DNA of 64,000 nucleotides from Streptomyces sp. NRRL S-646 (GTDB lineage: Bacteria > Actinomycetota > Actinomycetes > Streptomycetales > Streptomycetaceae). Under the pieces are notes generated by a model that did no database searches, was not told the DNA's origin, and saw only the letters and a program-made list of their open reading frames with translations. Each line of letters opens with the position of its first letter. The stretch's first letter is position 1. A program made the position numbers and the translations under genes. Positions 55,994-64,000 of the stretch are shown one piece after another. Location of the stretch: contig NZ_JODC01000006.1 of the NCBI RefSeq assembly GCF_000720765.1, forward strand, positions 62,001-126,000. Reading direction: 5' to 3'.

Positions 55994-58075
55994 TCATACG
56001 GGCTCCGGCTGCCGTTCCCGCCGCACCGGCTCCGGCGCCCGCGACAGCCGCCCCGGCCACCACACCCGGCGCTTCAGCAGCACGCTCGCCGTCGTCACCA
56101 GGTACGTCCGTACGAGGAAGGTGTCCAGCAGCACGCCCACCGCGATCACGAACCCGAGTTCGACCAGCGCCACCAGCGGCAGCGTGCCGAGCACCGCGAA
56201 GGTCGCGGCGAGTACGACACCCGCGGAGGCGATGACCCCGCCCGTGGTGCGCAGGGCGGTGAGCGCCGCCGTGTCGGGTTCGGCACCCGCGGCGGACTCC
56301 TCGCGCATGCGGTGCATGAGGAAGATGCCGTAGTCGACGCCGAGGGCCACCAGGAAGACGAAGGACAACAGGCCGAGGCCCGAGTCCGTGCCCGCGAAGC
56401 CCAGCACCGGCCCGAACACCAGCCCGCCGATCCCGAGGGCCGCGCCCCACACCGCGACCACCGCGACGAGCAGCATCAGCGGCGCGATCAGGCTCCGCAG
56501 CAGGCCTACGAGGATCACGAACACGGCGGCCAGTACCAGCGGCACGACGACCTCGCGGTCCCTGGCCTGACTGTCGGTCAGGTCGAGCTGCTGGGCGCTC
56601 GGCCCGCCGACGTAGGTGCCGTAGGTGTCGTCGAGCCCGGCGCGCAGGGCCTCGATGGTGCGGGTCTCCCCCTTCGACTCGGGGGCCGCGGTGGCGTAGA
56701 CGGAGATCTCCGTCCAGCCGGAGCCGGTGCGGCCGGTCGTCGCCTGGGCGACCCCGTCGGTCGTGCGGGCCTCGGCCAGGACGGCGGCGGCCTTGGCGGT
56801 GGGGGCGATCACGGTGATGGGCTGGCTGCTGCGCTCCGGGTAGGCGCGGGCCAGGGTCTGGCTCGCGGAGATCGACTCGGGCTTCGCGGTGAAGGAGTCC
56901 TCCTGCTTGAGGGTGCCGGGGAGGTTCAGGGCACCCAGCGCGAGTGCGCCGAGGAGCACGGCACCGCCGGCAAGTACGACGACCGGGCGGCGCGTGGCCG
57001 AGTTGCCCATCGCCGCGAACAGCGACCGCCGCGCCTTGGGCTCGCTGCCGAAGGCCGGGATCAGCGGCCAGAAGACGCGGCGGCCGAGGAGGACCAGCAG
57101 GGCGGGCAGCAGGGTGATCATCGCGGCGAGGGCGGCGAGCACGCCCACCATGCCGACCGGGCCCATGCCGCGGCTGCTGTTGAGGTCGGCGGCGAGCAGG
57201 CACAGCAGCCCGGCCGCGACGGTGCCGGAGGAGGCGAGGATCGCCGGGCCGCAGCCGCGCAGGGCCGCGCGCATGGCGTCGTACGGGCGCTCGTGGCGCC
57301 GTAGCTCCTCGCGGTGGCGGGAGATGAGCAGCAGCGCGTAGTCGGTGCCCGCGCCCAGCACGAGGACCGTCATCACGCCGCCGCTCTGGCCGGTGACGGT
57401 GACGCCGAACGCCGCGTGCAGGCCGTACGCGGCGGCCATCGCCATGCCCGCGGCGACCCCGGCGACGGCCAGCGGCACCAGCCACAGGAACGGGCTGCGA
57501 TAGATGAGGATCAGCAGGGCGGTGACGACGCCGAGGGTGGCGTAGAGCAGGGTGCCGTCGATGGAGCCGAACACCTTGCTCATGTCGGTCTGGAGGCCGC
57601 CGGGTCCGCCGACCTCGACGCTGAGTCCCGCGCCGCCGTTCGCGAGGTCGCGCACGCCGTCGACGAAGGCGTCCCGTGCCTTGTCGTCCTGGCCCGGCTG
57701 TGTGCTGGAGACCGGGTACATGAGGGTGGTGCCGTCGCGGGAGGGGACCACCTTCGCAGTGCCGGTGAGCTGGTACGTGGTCCCTATCTCGGCGACCTGT
57801 GCACTCGCCTTCCGCTTGTCGGCGGTGGTGAGGCCGCCGTCGCGGTGGTAGACGAGCACCAGGTCGGTGGCCTCACCGCCGGGCAACTCATCCTGGATAC
57901 GGGCCACTTGGGTGGAGTCGGCGCTGTCCGGCAGGTAGTCCACGGACCGGTTCTGCTGGATGTCGGAGAACTTCCCGGCGAGCGGTCCGGCGAGCACGAG
58001 CGCGGCCAGCCACAGGCCGAGCACCACCCACGGCACGGCACGCCGTCCCCGTGTTCCTGTCCTTGCGGCCCCCAT
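55994..58075 (-). CDS. MMPL-family membrane transporter
   Basis: A protein of 693 residues with the RND/MMPL layout: one N-terminal helix (VPWVVLGLWLAALVLAG), a large extracytoplasmic loop, six helices, a second loop, and five to six helices. It has GTDYALLLISRHREELRR and GVDYGIFLMHRMREE, the repeated GxDY proton-relay motifs. Homologues export lipids, siderophores or antibiotics. It is monocistronic with a terminator downstream and a perfect palindrome 122 bases upstream. Confidence 0.94.
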   Translation of the reverse strand: MGAARTGTRGRRAVPWVVLGLWLAALVLAGPLAGKFSDIQQNRSVDYLPDSADSTQVARIQDELPGGEATDLVLVYHRDGGLTTADKRKASAQVAEIGTTYQLTGTAKVVPSRDGTTLMYPVSSTQPGQDDKARDAFVDGVRDLANGGAGLSVEVGGPGGLQTDMSKVFGSIDGTLLYATLGVVTALLILIYRSPFLWLVPLAVAGVAAGMAMAAAYGLHAAFGVTVTGQSGGVMTVLVLGAGTDYALLLISRHREELRRHERPYDAMRAALRGCGPAILASSGTVAAGLLCLLAADLNSSRGMGPVGMVGVLAALAAMITLLPALLVLLGRRVFWPLIPAFGSEPKARRSLFAAMGNSATRRPVVVLAGGAVLLGALALGALNLPGTLKQEDSFTAKPESISASQTLARAYPERSSQPITVIAPTAKAAAVLAEARTTDGVAQATTGRTGSGWTEISVYATAAPESKGETRTIEALRAGLDDTYGTYVGGPSAQQLDLTDSQARDREVVVPLVLAAVFVILVGLLRSLIAPLMLLVAVVAVWGAALGIGGLVFGPVLGFAGTDSGLGLLSFVFLVALGVDYGIFLMHRMREESAAGAEPDTAALTALRTTGGVIASAGVVLAATFAVLGTLPLVALVELGFVIAVGVLLDTFLVRTYLVTTASVLLKRRVWWPGRLSRAPEPVRRERQPEPV

Positions 58076-58196
58076 GGACGGGCCTCCCTCCGGTCGGATG
58101 TCTGGGTCGGTTCCAGACTCCCGGCGCGCGGGGGACGGTTCGTCGGGCGTGAGGGCGAGTTGGGGGGTACTGCCGGGGGTGGCGCAGTCACAGGAT

Positions 58197-58212
58197 TACT
58201 CCCCGGGGAGTA
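58197..58212. promoter_or_regulatory. Perfect 16-bp palindrome upstream of the MMPL gene
   Basis: TACTCCCC (58197-58204) is followed by its exact complement GGGGAGTA (58205-58212). It lies 122 bases before the MMPL start, in the gap after the secreted protein gene. A regulator site is likely, though a terminator role for the gene ending at 58300 is possible. Confidence 0.5.
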
Positions 58213-58299
58213 CTGCGGGCGCCGCCGCTGCGCGCAGGCACCGGTTGCCGCCGAGGGTCTCCCCGGCTGCAACCGGTCGCCTTCGCGCGTCGGCGAGGG

Positions 58300-58854
58300 T
58301 CAGTCGCAGGGCGTGGCGCTGCGAACGGCGTCGATGATTGCGGGGCCCGCGATGCCGTCCCACATGATGGCCGTCACCTTCGAGCAGAACACGTAGGAAT
58401 GGCTGCCCTCGATCTTGACCGGGCCCGCGTACTGGGTGAAGAGGCCCTCGTCGACCTTGCAGGTGGGGTTGACCCTGTTCGGGCACAGCTTGAGCTTCAT
58501 CTTCATGCCACCGGGCATGTTGTTCTCGAAGATGGCGCAAGCGCCGGAGAAGCCCTGGCTGTTGGTCTTCGTGTAGCTGAACAGGGTGCCGTAGCGGCGG
58601 GAGTCGGGAAGGCGCTCGGCATAGTCCAGCCTGTAGCCGGCGCCGCACTCGGTGGCGGCCGCCTGGACGACCGCCTTGTGCTGCGCGGCGAGGGCCTTGG
58701 TCTGCGTGGACGCCGCCGACGTGAACTGCACGGCGGTTCCCGGCAGTCGCAGTTCATCGGCGGTGGGCGTGGCGGCGGTGGCCGCAGGAGTCACGAACAC
58801 GGAGGTGAGCAGCGCGGCTCCGGCGGCCAGGCTGCGTACGAGCGTACGAGACAT
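58300..58854 (-). CDS. Secreted cysteine-rich protein, unknown function
   Basis: A protein of 184 residues from ATG 58854, after AGGGGG. A signal peptide (about 1-28, LVRSLAAGAALLTSVFVTPAATAA) is clear. The mature part has six Cys (ATECGAG, GACAIF, KLCPNR, PTCKVD, VFCSKV, TPCD) that can make three disulfides. It also has a basic KMKLKL stretch. I do not recognise a family; it resembles small secreted Streptomyces proteins of unknown role. Confidence 0.8.
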   Translation of the reverse strand: MSRTLVRSLAAGAALLTSVFVTPAATAATPTADELRLPGTAVQFTSAASTQTKALAAQHKAVVQAAATECGAGYRLDYAERLPDSRRYGTLFSYTKTNSQGFSGACAIFENNMPGGMKMKLKLCPNRVNPTCKVDEGLFTQYAGPVKIEGSHSYVFCSKVTAIMWDGIAGPAIIDAVRSATPCD

Positions 58855-59419
58855 GATGGATCCCCCTGTAATGCTCTGAAATCCCGCCGGAGCGTGTGCA
58901 GTTGCACAGCAGCGGTCGGGTGGTCGCTGAAACGATACCCACTGATGGACCTTCGACTGAAGGAAACTGACGTGGTGTGAGTCACGTGTGAGTTCATTGT
59001 GAAAATTGTGGGTGACACACGCCGTGGTGGACTGATACGTTCCAAGTGACCACTCGAACCGAACACCGGTTCCCAATGCGCGCTTTTCACGGGGGAATGC
59101 TGCGCTATGTCTCGCGACGCCGTGCGTGTCACCTTGCTGCCCACCACACATACGTGCCCGGCACAGCCGCACCCTGACCAGGTCGGCCGGTGACCACGCG
59201 GCCAATCGGCCCGCGCGACCATCGCCATCTCCTTCGCTGACTGCGCCGCGCGTTCCCTTTGCAATGGGAACGCTCCAGTCCTTCCACCCGAAGATCGGCG
59301 GCGCCCGCCGCCACGCCGACTCCCTGGAGCTCACCTTCACCGGCATGGGCCTGCAGCCCCTGCCGTCCTGTGGGGCTCCGCGTCGGGCGGGGCCCCATCC
59401 GACCGAGAGGAACACCGTC
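58855..59419. promoter_or_regulatory. 565-base divergent intergenic region with an inverted repeat
   Basis: It separates two divergent secreted-protein genes. CGTTCCC (59251-59257) and GGGAACG (59266-59272) form a palindromic site with an 8-base spacer. Near 58975-59020 a GTGTGAGT motif is directly repeated, in unusually AT-rich DNA. A frame in phase with the plus-strand gene opens at 59263 but has no ribosome site. No other gene is supported. Confidence 0.45.
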
Positions 59420-59941
59420 ATGAGGAAGCTTCTGTCCACCGCCGTCGCGGGCTGCTCCGCCGCCCTCGCACTCGTCGCCCTGGCCGCGGCGCCGGCCTCG
59501 GCCGGCACCACCGACTCCCACTTCGAGGTGGTCTTCCCCGGCAACAAGCCGCAGACCCTGTACAGCGTCCAGAACACCGCGGCCCTGTCCGGCAGCATGA
59601 CCGGCAAGTCGGTCGTGAGCTGGCAGATCCTCGAGGACCAGGTCGTCGACAACTCCAAGCGGTTCACCAGCTTCAAGATCACGACGCGGATCGAGGAGCG
59701 CCTGACCAAGACCAGCGAGGACCACGTCGTCACCTCGAAGACGTGCGACCTGACCAAGCTCGTCAACGACAACTACACCTGGTTCCAGGTGGAGCCCGCG
59801 AACACCTGCGTCGCGCCGTCCACCACCTACGACGGTGAGGTGTACTGGTCGACGGACTCGACGATCGTCTACGACATCGAAGGTGACGGCAGGGGCGCGG
59901 TCACCAAGGACCTCCAGGGTTCCCCGCTGGTGCACGGCTGA
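59420..59941 (+). CDS. Secreted protein, unknown function
   Basis: A protein of 173 residues from ATG 59420, after GAGAGGAA. The signal peptide (KLLSTAVAGCSAALALVALAAAPASA) is at 1-28. The mature part is beta-rich and polar with two Cys (SKTCDLTK, ANTCVAP), suggesting one disulfide and a small beta-sandwich. No family is recognised. It is divergent from another small secreted protein and may share regulation. A strong terminator follows. Confidence 0.8.
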   Translation: MRKLLSTAVAGCSAALALVALAAAPASAGTTDSHFEVVFPGNKPQTLYSVQNTAALSGSMTGKSVVSWQILEDQVVDNSKRFTSFKITTRIEERLTKTSEDHVVTSKTCDLTKLVNDNYTWFQVEPANTCVAPSTTYDGEVYWSTDSTIVYDIEGDGRGAVTKDLQGSPLVHG

Positions 59942-59954
59942 CGTCCGCACGACG

Positions 59955-59986
59955 CCGGGGCCTGAGTACCTGTACTCAGGCCCCGG
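59955..59986 (+). terminator. Strong intrinsic terminator
   Basis: The perfect 14-bp stem CCGGGGCCTGAGTA (59955-59968) pairs with its complement (59973-59986) around a CCTG loop. It begins 14 bases after the secreted-protein stop and separates it from the next gene. Confidence 0.8.
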
Positions 59987-60013
59987 TCCCGCTTCCGGGA
60001 AAGACTCGCTCCC

Positions 60014-60460
60014 ATGACCGAGCCCGATCCCGGACGGCCCCTGGGCCTGCCGCAGTTCCGCGGTGACAATGTGCCGCCCCCGAAGGCCGGACTCCAATGG
60101 CTGCCCGTCGCCGCGGACATCGCCCTGGCCGTCGGACTGCTCGTCCTCGACGCCATCGGGACCGTCGTCGCCTTCCTGATCGGCATCGATTACAGCGGCT
60201 GGGAGCCCTTCGATCCCGGTGCGGACAACTCCGGCATCCATCTCACGCCCAACTGGCTCTACGTGGGCGTCGCCGGCGGCGTCATCCTGCTCACCGCCGT
60301 ACTGCTCCACCGGCTCCGCGCCGTCGTCAGCACCTGTCTTCAGGTGCTCGTCGCCGTCGTCGTGGTGCTCGTCGCCGTGGCCGGCGCGCAGTTCGACGAG
60401 GAGCACGGCGCCCGCGCCGATGCGTCCGTATCCGGGCACGCGGCCGCATCGCACCACTGA
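60014..60460 (+). CDS. Small membrane protein, unknown function
   Basis: A protein of 148 residues. A proline-rich N-terminal tail (1-25) precedes three membrane helices (about 33-57, 78-98 and 104-126) and a His-rich C-terminal tail ending in SHH. A conserved-looking loop, DYSGWEPFDPGADNSGIHLTPNW, lies between helices 1 and 2. No recognised domain. The start ATG has no strong ribosome site. Confidence 0.7.
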   Translation: MTEPDPGRPLGLPQFRGDNVPPPKAGLQWLPVAADIALAVGLLVLDAIGTVVAFLIGIDYSGWEPFDPGADNSGIHLTPNWLYVGVAGGVILLTAVLLHRLRAVVSTCLQVLVAVVVVLVAVAGAQFDEEHGARADASVSGHAAASHH

Positions 60461-60544
60461 TCACCGCGGCCGCGCGGCCCAGGCCCCGCAGCGGCCGACG
60501 AGGAAGGACCGGCGGCCACCGCCTCAGCCGCCACGAGTCCGGGT

Positions 60545-61240
60545 CTAGGACGGCGTCCGCGCCGCCGCCAGCAGCCTCGTCACGTCGTCCGAGCAGATGG
60601 TGAGGGCCGCGCCCACCGTGGACAGGACGTCGCGTTCGGCGGGGGTGTACGGGCCGTCGGCGAGGGCGATGCGGGCGCCCTGCAGCAGGATCGACTCGCG
60701 GCCGACCGGGGCGAGGTGCGGGGCCAGCGGGTCCAGGGCCTCGTGCAGCTCTATGGCGAGTCCGGCGCCGCAGGACTGGCCGTAGGCCCGGCCGGTGTCC
60801 GCGGCCAGCGCCTCGACGAGCGCGTTCAGCTGGTCCTCGGTGCAGTCGTCGAAGCCGGCCGCGCGGACCGTGCTCGCGGCGGCCTCCAGGGCCGTACGGG
60901 AACAGGTGCCGCCCGCGGCCAGCACCGCGAGCGCGACGGTGTGGACGGCGTCGCGGAGCATCGCCGAGAAGCGGGTGGTGGTGGGGTGGTCGAGAACGTC
61001 GGTGCCGAAGTGGCGGCGACAGGCCGCGCATTCGACGACCGGCGCGGTCTCGCCGCGCGGCAGCACGGGCACCCCGAGAAGGATGAAGCGGCGGTGGCCG
61101 GTCAGCCGCTGGTAGTTGCGGTCGCCCCCGCAGCCCGGGCAGAAGAACTCGCCGTCTCCGACGGGTGTCCACGCGGTGCGGGTACCCAGAAGGCGCGCAG
61201 GCCTGGCGGCTCGGCCGTTTCGTCCCCGTACTGGCAGCAC
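60545..61240 (-). CDS. TerB-like protein with N-terminal zinc ribbon
   Basis: A protein of 231 residues from GTG 61240, after AAGGAGG. Two Cys pairs (CPGCGG about 35, CAAC about 73) make a zinc ribbon. The C-terminal helical part resembles TerB (ALADGPYTPAERDVLSTVGAAL near the end, with the Asp-Gly turn seen in metal-binding TerB domains). TerB-family proteins are linked to tellurite and stress responses and to membrane or metal sensing. It is downstream of leuA but separated by a strong terminator. Confidence 0.8.
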   Translation of the reverse strand: MLPVRGRNGRAARPARLLGTRTAWTPVGDGEFFCPGCGGDRNYQRLTGHRRFILLGVPVLPRGETAPVVECAACRRHFGTDVLDHPTTTRFSAMLRDAVHTVALAVLAAGGTCSRTALEAAASTVRAAGFDDCTEDQLNALVEALAADTGRAYGQSCGAGLAIELHEALDPLAPHLAPVGRESILLQGARIALADGPYTPAERDVLSTVGAALTICSDDVTRLLAAARTPS

Positions 61241-61368
61241 GTCGCACCTCCTTAACACCGCGGCAACATCGTCGCGGTGTCCGTGATGTTAGCCACATCA
61301 GTGAGGCGTAGTCAGCACCCTGGACGAGACCTTTCCGTGACCTCCACGAACAGATGGCCGATAAGCGA

Positions 61369-61406
61369 CGGGGCCCTGATCGCCGTATACGACGATCAGG
61401 GCCCCG
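61369..61406 (-). terminator. leuA terminator
   Basis: The 14-bp stem CGGGGCCCTGATCG (61369-61382) pairs with its complement (61393-61406). It lies 20 bases past the leuA stop. The loop contains the small palindrome GTATAC. Confidence 0.85.
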
Positions 61407-61425
61407 AAATGCCCGGTCAGAAGCG

Positions 61426-63162
<1,737 letters not shown>

Positions 63163-63204
63163 TCAGGGTGTCCGGAAGGACGGCCGACGACGCAACGCCA
63201 AGCT

Positions 63205-63247
63205 CCGCGGGGAGGGAGTCGACCTGGACTACAGGCCCTCGCCGCGG
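63205..63247 (-). promoter_or_regulatory. leuA attenuator stem
   Basis: CCGCGGGGAGGG (63205-63216) pairs with CCCTCGCCGCGG (63236-63247), with one mismatch near the centre. It overlaps the end of the leader peptide and lies 58 bases before leuA. A ribosome stalled on the Leu codons (63253-63264) would change this fold. It is either the terminator or its competitor. Confidence 0.6.
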
Positions 63248-63288
63248 CAGCTAAGAAGAAGCAGCCCGAAACGCATGATGCGAAGCAT
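63229..63288 (-). CDS. leuA leader peptide (19 aa, four consecutive Leu codons)
   Basis: ATG 63288 starts MLRIMRFGLLLLSCRGEGL, ending at TAG. The four Leu codons CTG CTT CTT CTT are in a row, and CTT is very rare in this genome type. It lies 81 bases upstream of leuA on the same strand, overlapped by a strong hairpin. This is the classical arrangement for ribosome-mediated attenuation by charged tRNA-Leu. Leucine shortage would stall ribosomes at CTT codons and permit leuA transcription. Confidence 0.8.
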   Translation of the reverse strand: MLRIMRFGLLLLSCRGEGL

Positions 63289-63467
63289 GCTAGCCGAGCC
63301 CCTTCGGATGCGGGGCGCCGTATCAGTATGCGGGACCCGCGGGATGAATGGGACAAAAAGTGCGCCATACCACTTCGTCACGGAGCGTGCGCTTCCCTGT
63401 CCGCATATTTCACCAATCATGGTTGCGGGTAGTGACACGGGCATAACTCAGTGCAAGGGTGCCGGGC

Positions 63468-64000
63468 ATGACGACCAACGGGGGCTTCGAGCCCGTCTTC
63501 TGCACCGTCGTACCGCCGCATGTCCTGGACAAGCTGGCACGGCACGACGACCCCGCACTCTCCGGTCCCGCCCAGCGCACCCTGATGCGCGACAGCGAGC
63601 TGCGCGGCCGCCGCCGCGTGACGGCCGAGTTCGGCCTCGCGGCCGCGCCGGCGGCGAAGGCACCGTCCGACCAGCCGCTGCGCACCATCTACGACGCCGG
63701 GCACAAGACCGACCTGCCCGGCCGGAAGGTGCGCGCCGAGGGCGCCGCCCCGGGCAAGGACGCCACGGTCAACCGCGCCTACGCGGGCCTCGGCGCCACC
63801 TTCGACCTGTACCTCAAGGCCTACCAGCGCCACTCGATCGACGGCGACGGCCTGCCCCTGGACGCCAGCGTCCACTTCGACCACGACTACAACAACGCCT
63901 TCTGGAACGGCGAGCAGATGGTGTTCGGCGACGGCGACGGCGAGATCTTCCTCGACTTCACCATCCCGATCGACGTCATCGGCCACGAGCTGACCCACGG
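63468..64000 (+). CDS. M4 (thermolysin-family) metalloprotease, 3' truncated by the window edge
   Basis: ATG 63468 opens a frame of 177 complete codons to the window end. No signal peptide is visible; it begins TTNGGFEPVFCTVVPPHVLD, typical of cytoplasmic or non-classically exported protealysin-like M4 enzymes with a short propeptide. YNNAFWNGEQMVFGDGDGE and VIGHELTHG give the zinc-binding HExxH. The catalytic half lies beyond the window. From memory, it sits beside leuA as SCO2529 does in S. coelicolor. Confidence 0.93.
   Translation, partial: MTTNGGFEPVFCTVVPPHVLDKLARHDDPALSGPAQRTLMRDSELRGRRRVTAEFGLAAAPAAKAPSDQPLRTIYDAGHKTDLPGRKVRAEGAAPGKDATVNRAYAGLGATFDLYLKAYQRHSIDGDGLPLDASVHFDHDYNNAFWNGEQMVFGDGDGEIFLDFTIPIDVIGHELTH

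Overview
The window is a high-GC actinobacterial chromosome segment, almost certainly Streptomyces. The evidence is strong G/C bias at third codon positions, GTG starts, AGGAGG-type ribosome sites, rare TTA codons and Streptomyces-type intergenic repeats. The backbone order (ppdK, dusB, chitinase, glyS, zinc ABC transporter, zur, uppS, recO, the SCO2521-SCO2525 families, GNAT, leuA, M4 protease) follows, from memory, the S. coelicolor SCO2494-SCO2529 interval. Accessory blocks are interspersed. I saw no rRNA, tRNA, CRISPR array, insertion sequence or integrase.

Layout. 1-9.1 kb: the end of an unidentified gene, a LysE exporter, ppdK, and a ROK repressor divergent from two overlapping glycoside-hydrolase genes that both carry a TTA codon. 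9.4-19.8 kb: a membrane sulfatase/LTA-synthase-like protein, dusB, two DHA2-type MFS exporters around a MmyB-type regulator, a small zinc-finger-like protein, a class C serine hydrolase, and an aldo/keto reductase-TetR operon with a perfect operator. 19.9-28.7 kb: a chitinase under two DasR-type/chi-box sites, a second LysE protein, glyS, a zinc uptake operon with a Zur box on the first start codon, zur, a YcxB-like protein, uppS and recO.

28.7-36.7 kb: two small conserved genes, a degraded stretch, then a six-gene minus-strand operon. It runs from a SAM methyltransferase through four proteins known only by family numbers, including a P-loop ATPase whose signature lysine is arginine, to a membrane-anchored coiled-coil protein. 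Three of the six genes carry TTA codons, so translation should depend on bldA. This is the best candidate for an undescribed system in the window.

36.9-45 kb: a GNAT, a two-component system divergent from a DrrAB-like ABC exporter, a secreted TAP-like peptidase, a secreted TIM-barrel glycosidase-like protein, and a class A beta-lactamase that seems to start at ATC followed by TTA. 45-54 kb: a probable sialic-acid scavenging locus. It has a GntR/FCD regulator coupled to a tyrosine phosphatase, a Dpp-type importer with a permease-ATPase fusion, a NanA/DapA-family lyase, and a convergent secreted sialidase. The sialidase has lost its last strands and its stop codon at a dispersed repeat, and it is coupled to a two-component system. 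55.9-64 kb: an MMPL transporter, two secreted small proteins, a membrane protein, a TerB-like protein, leuA with a leucine-codon leader peptide and attenuator, and the start of an M4 metalloprotease.
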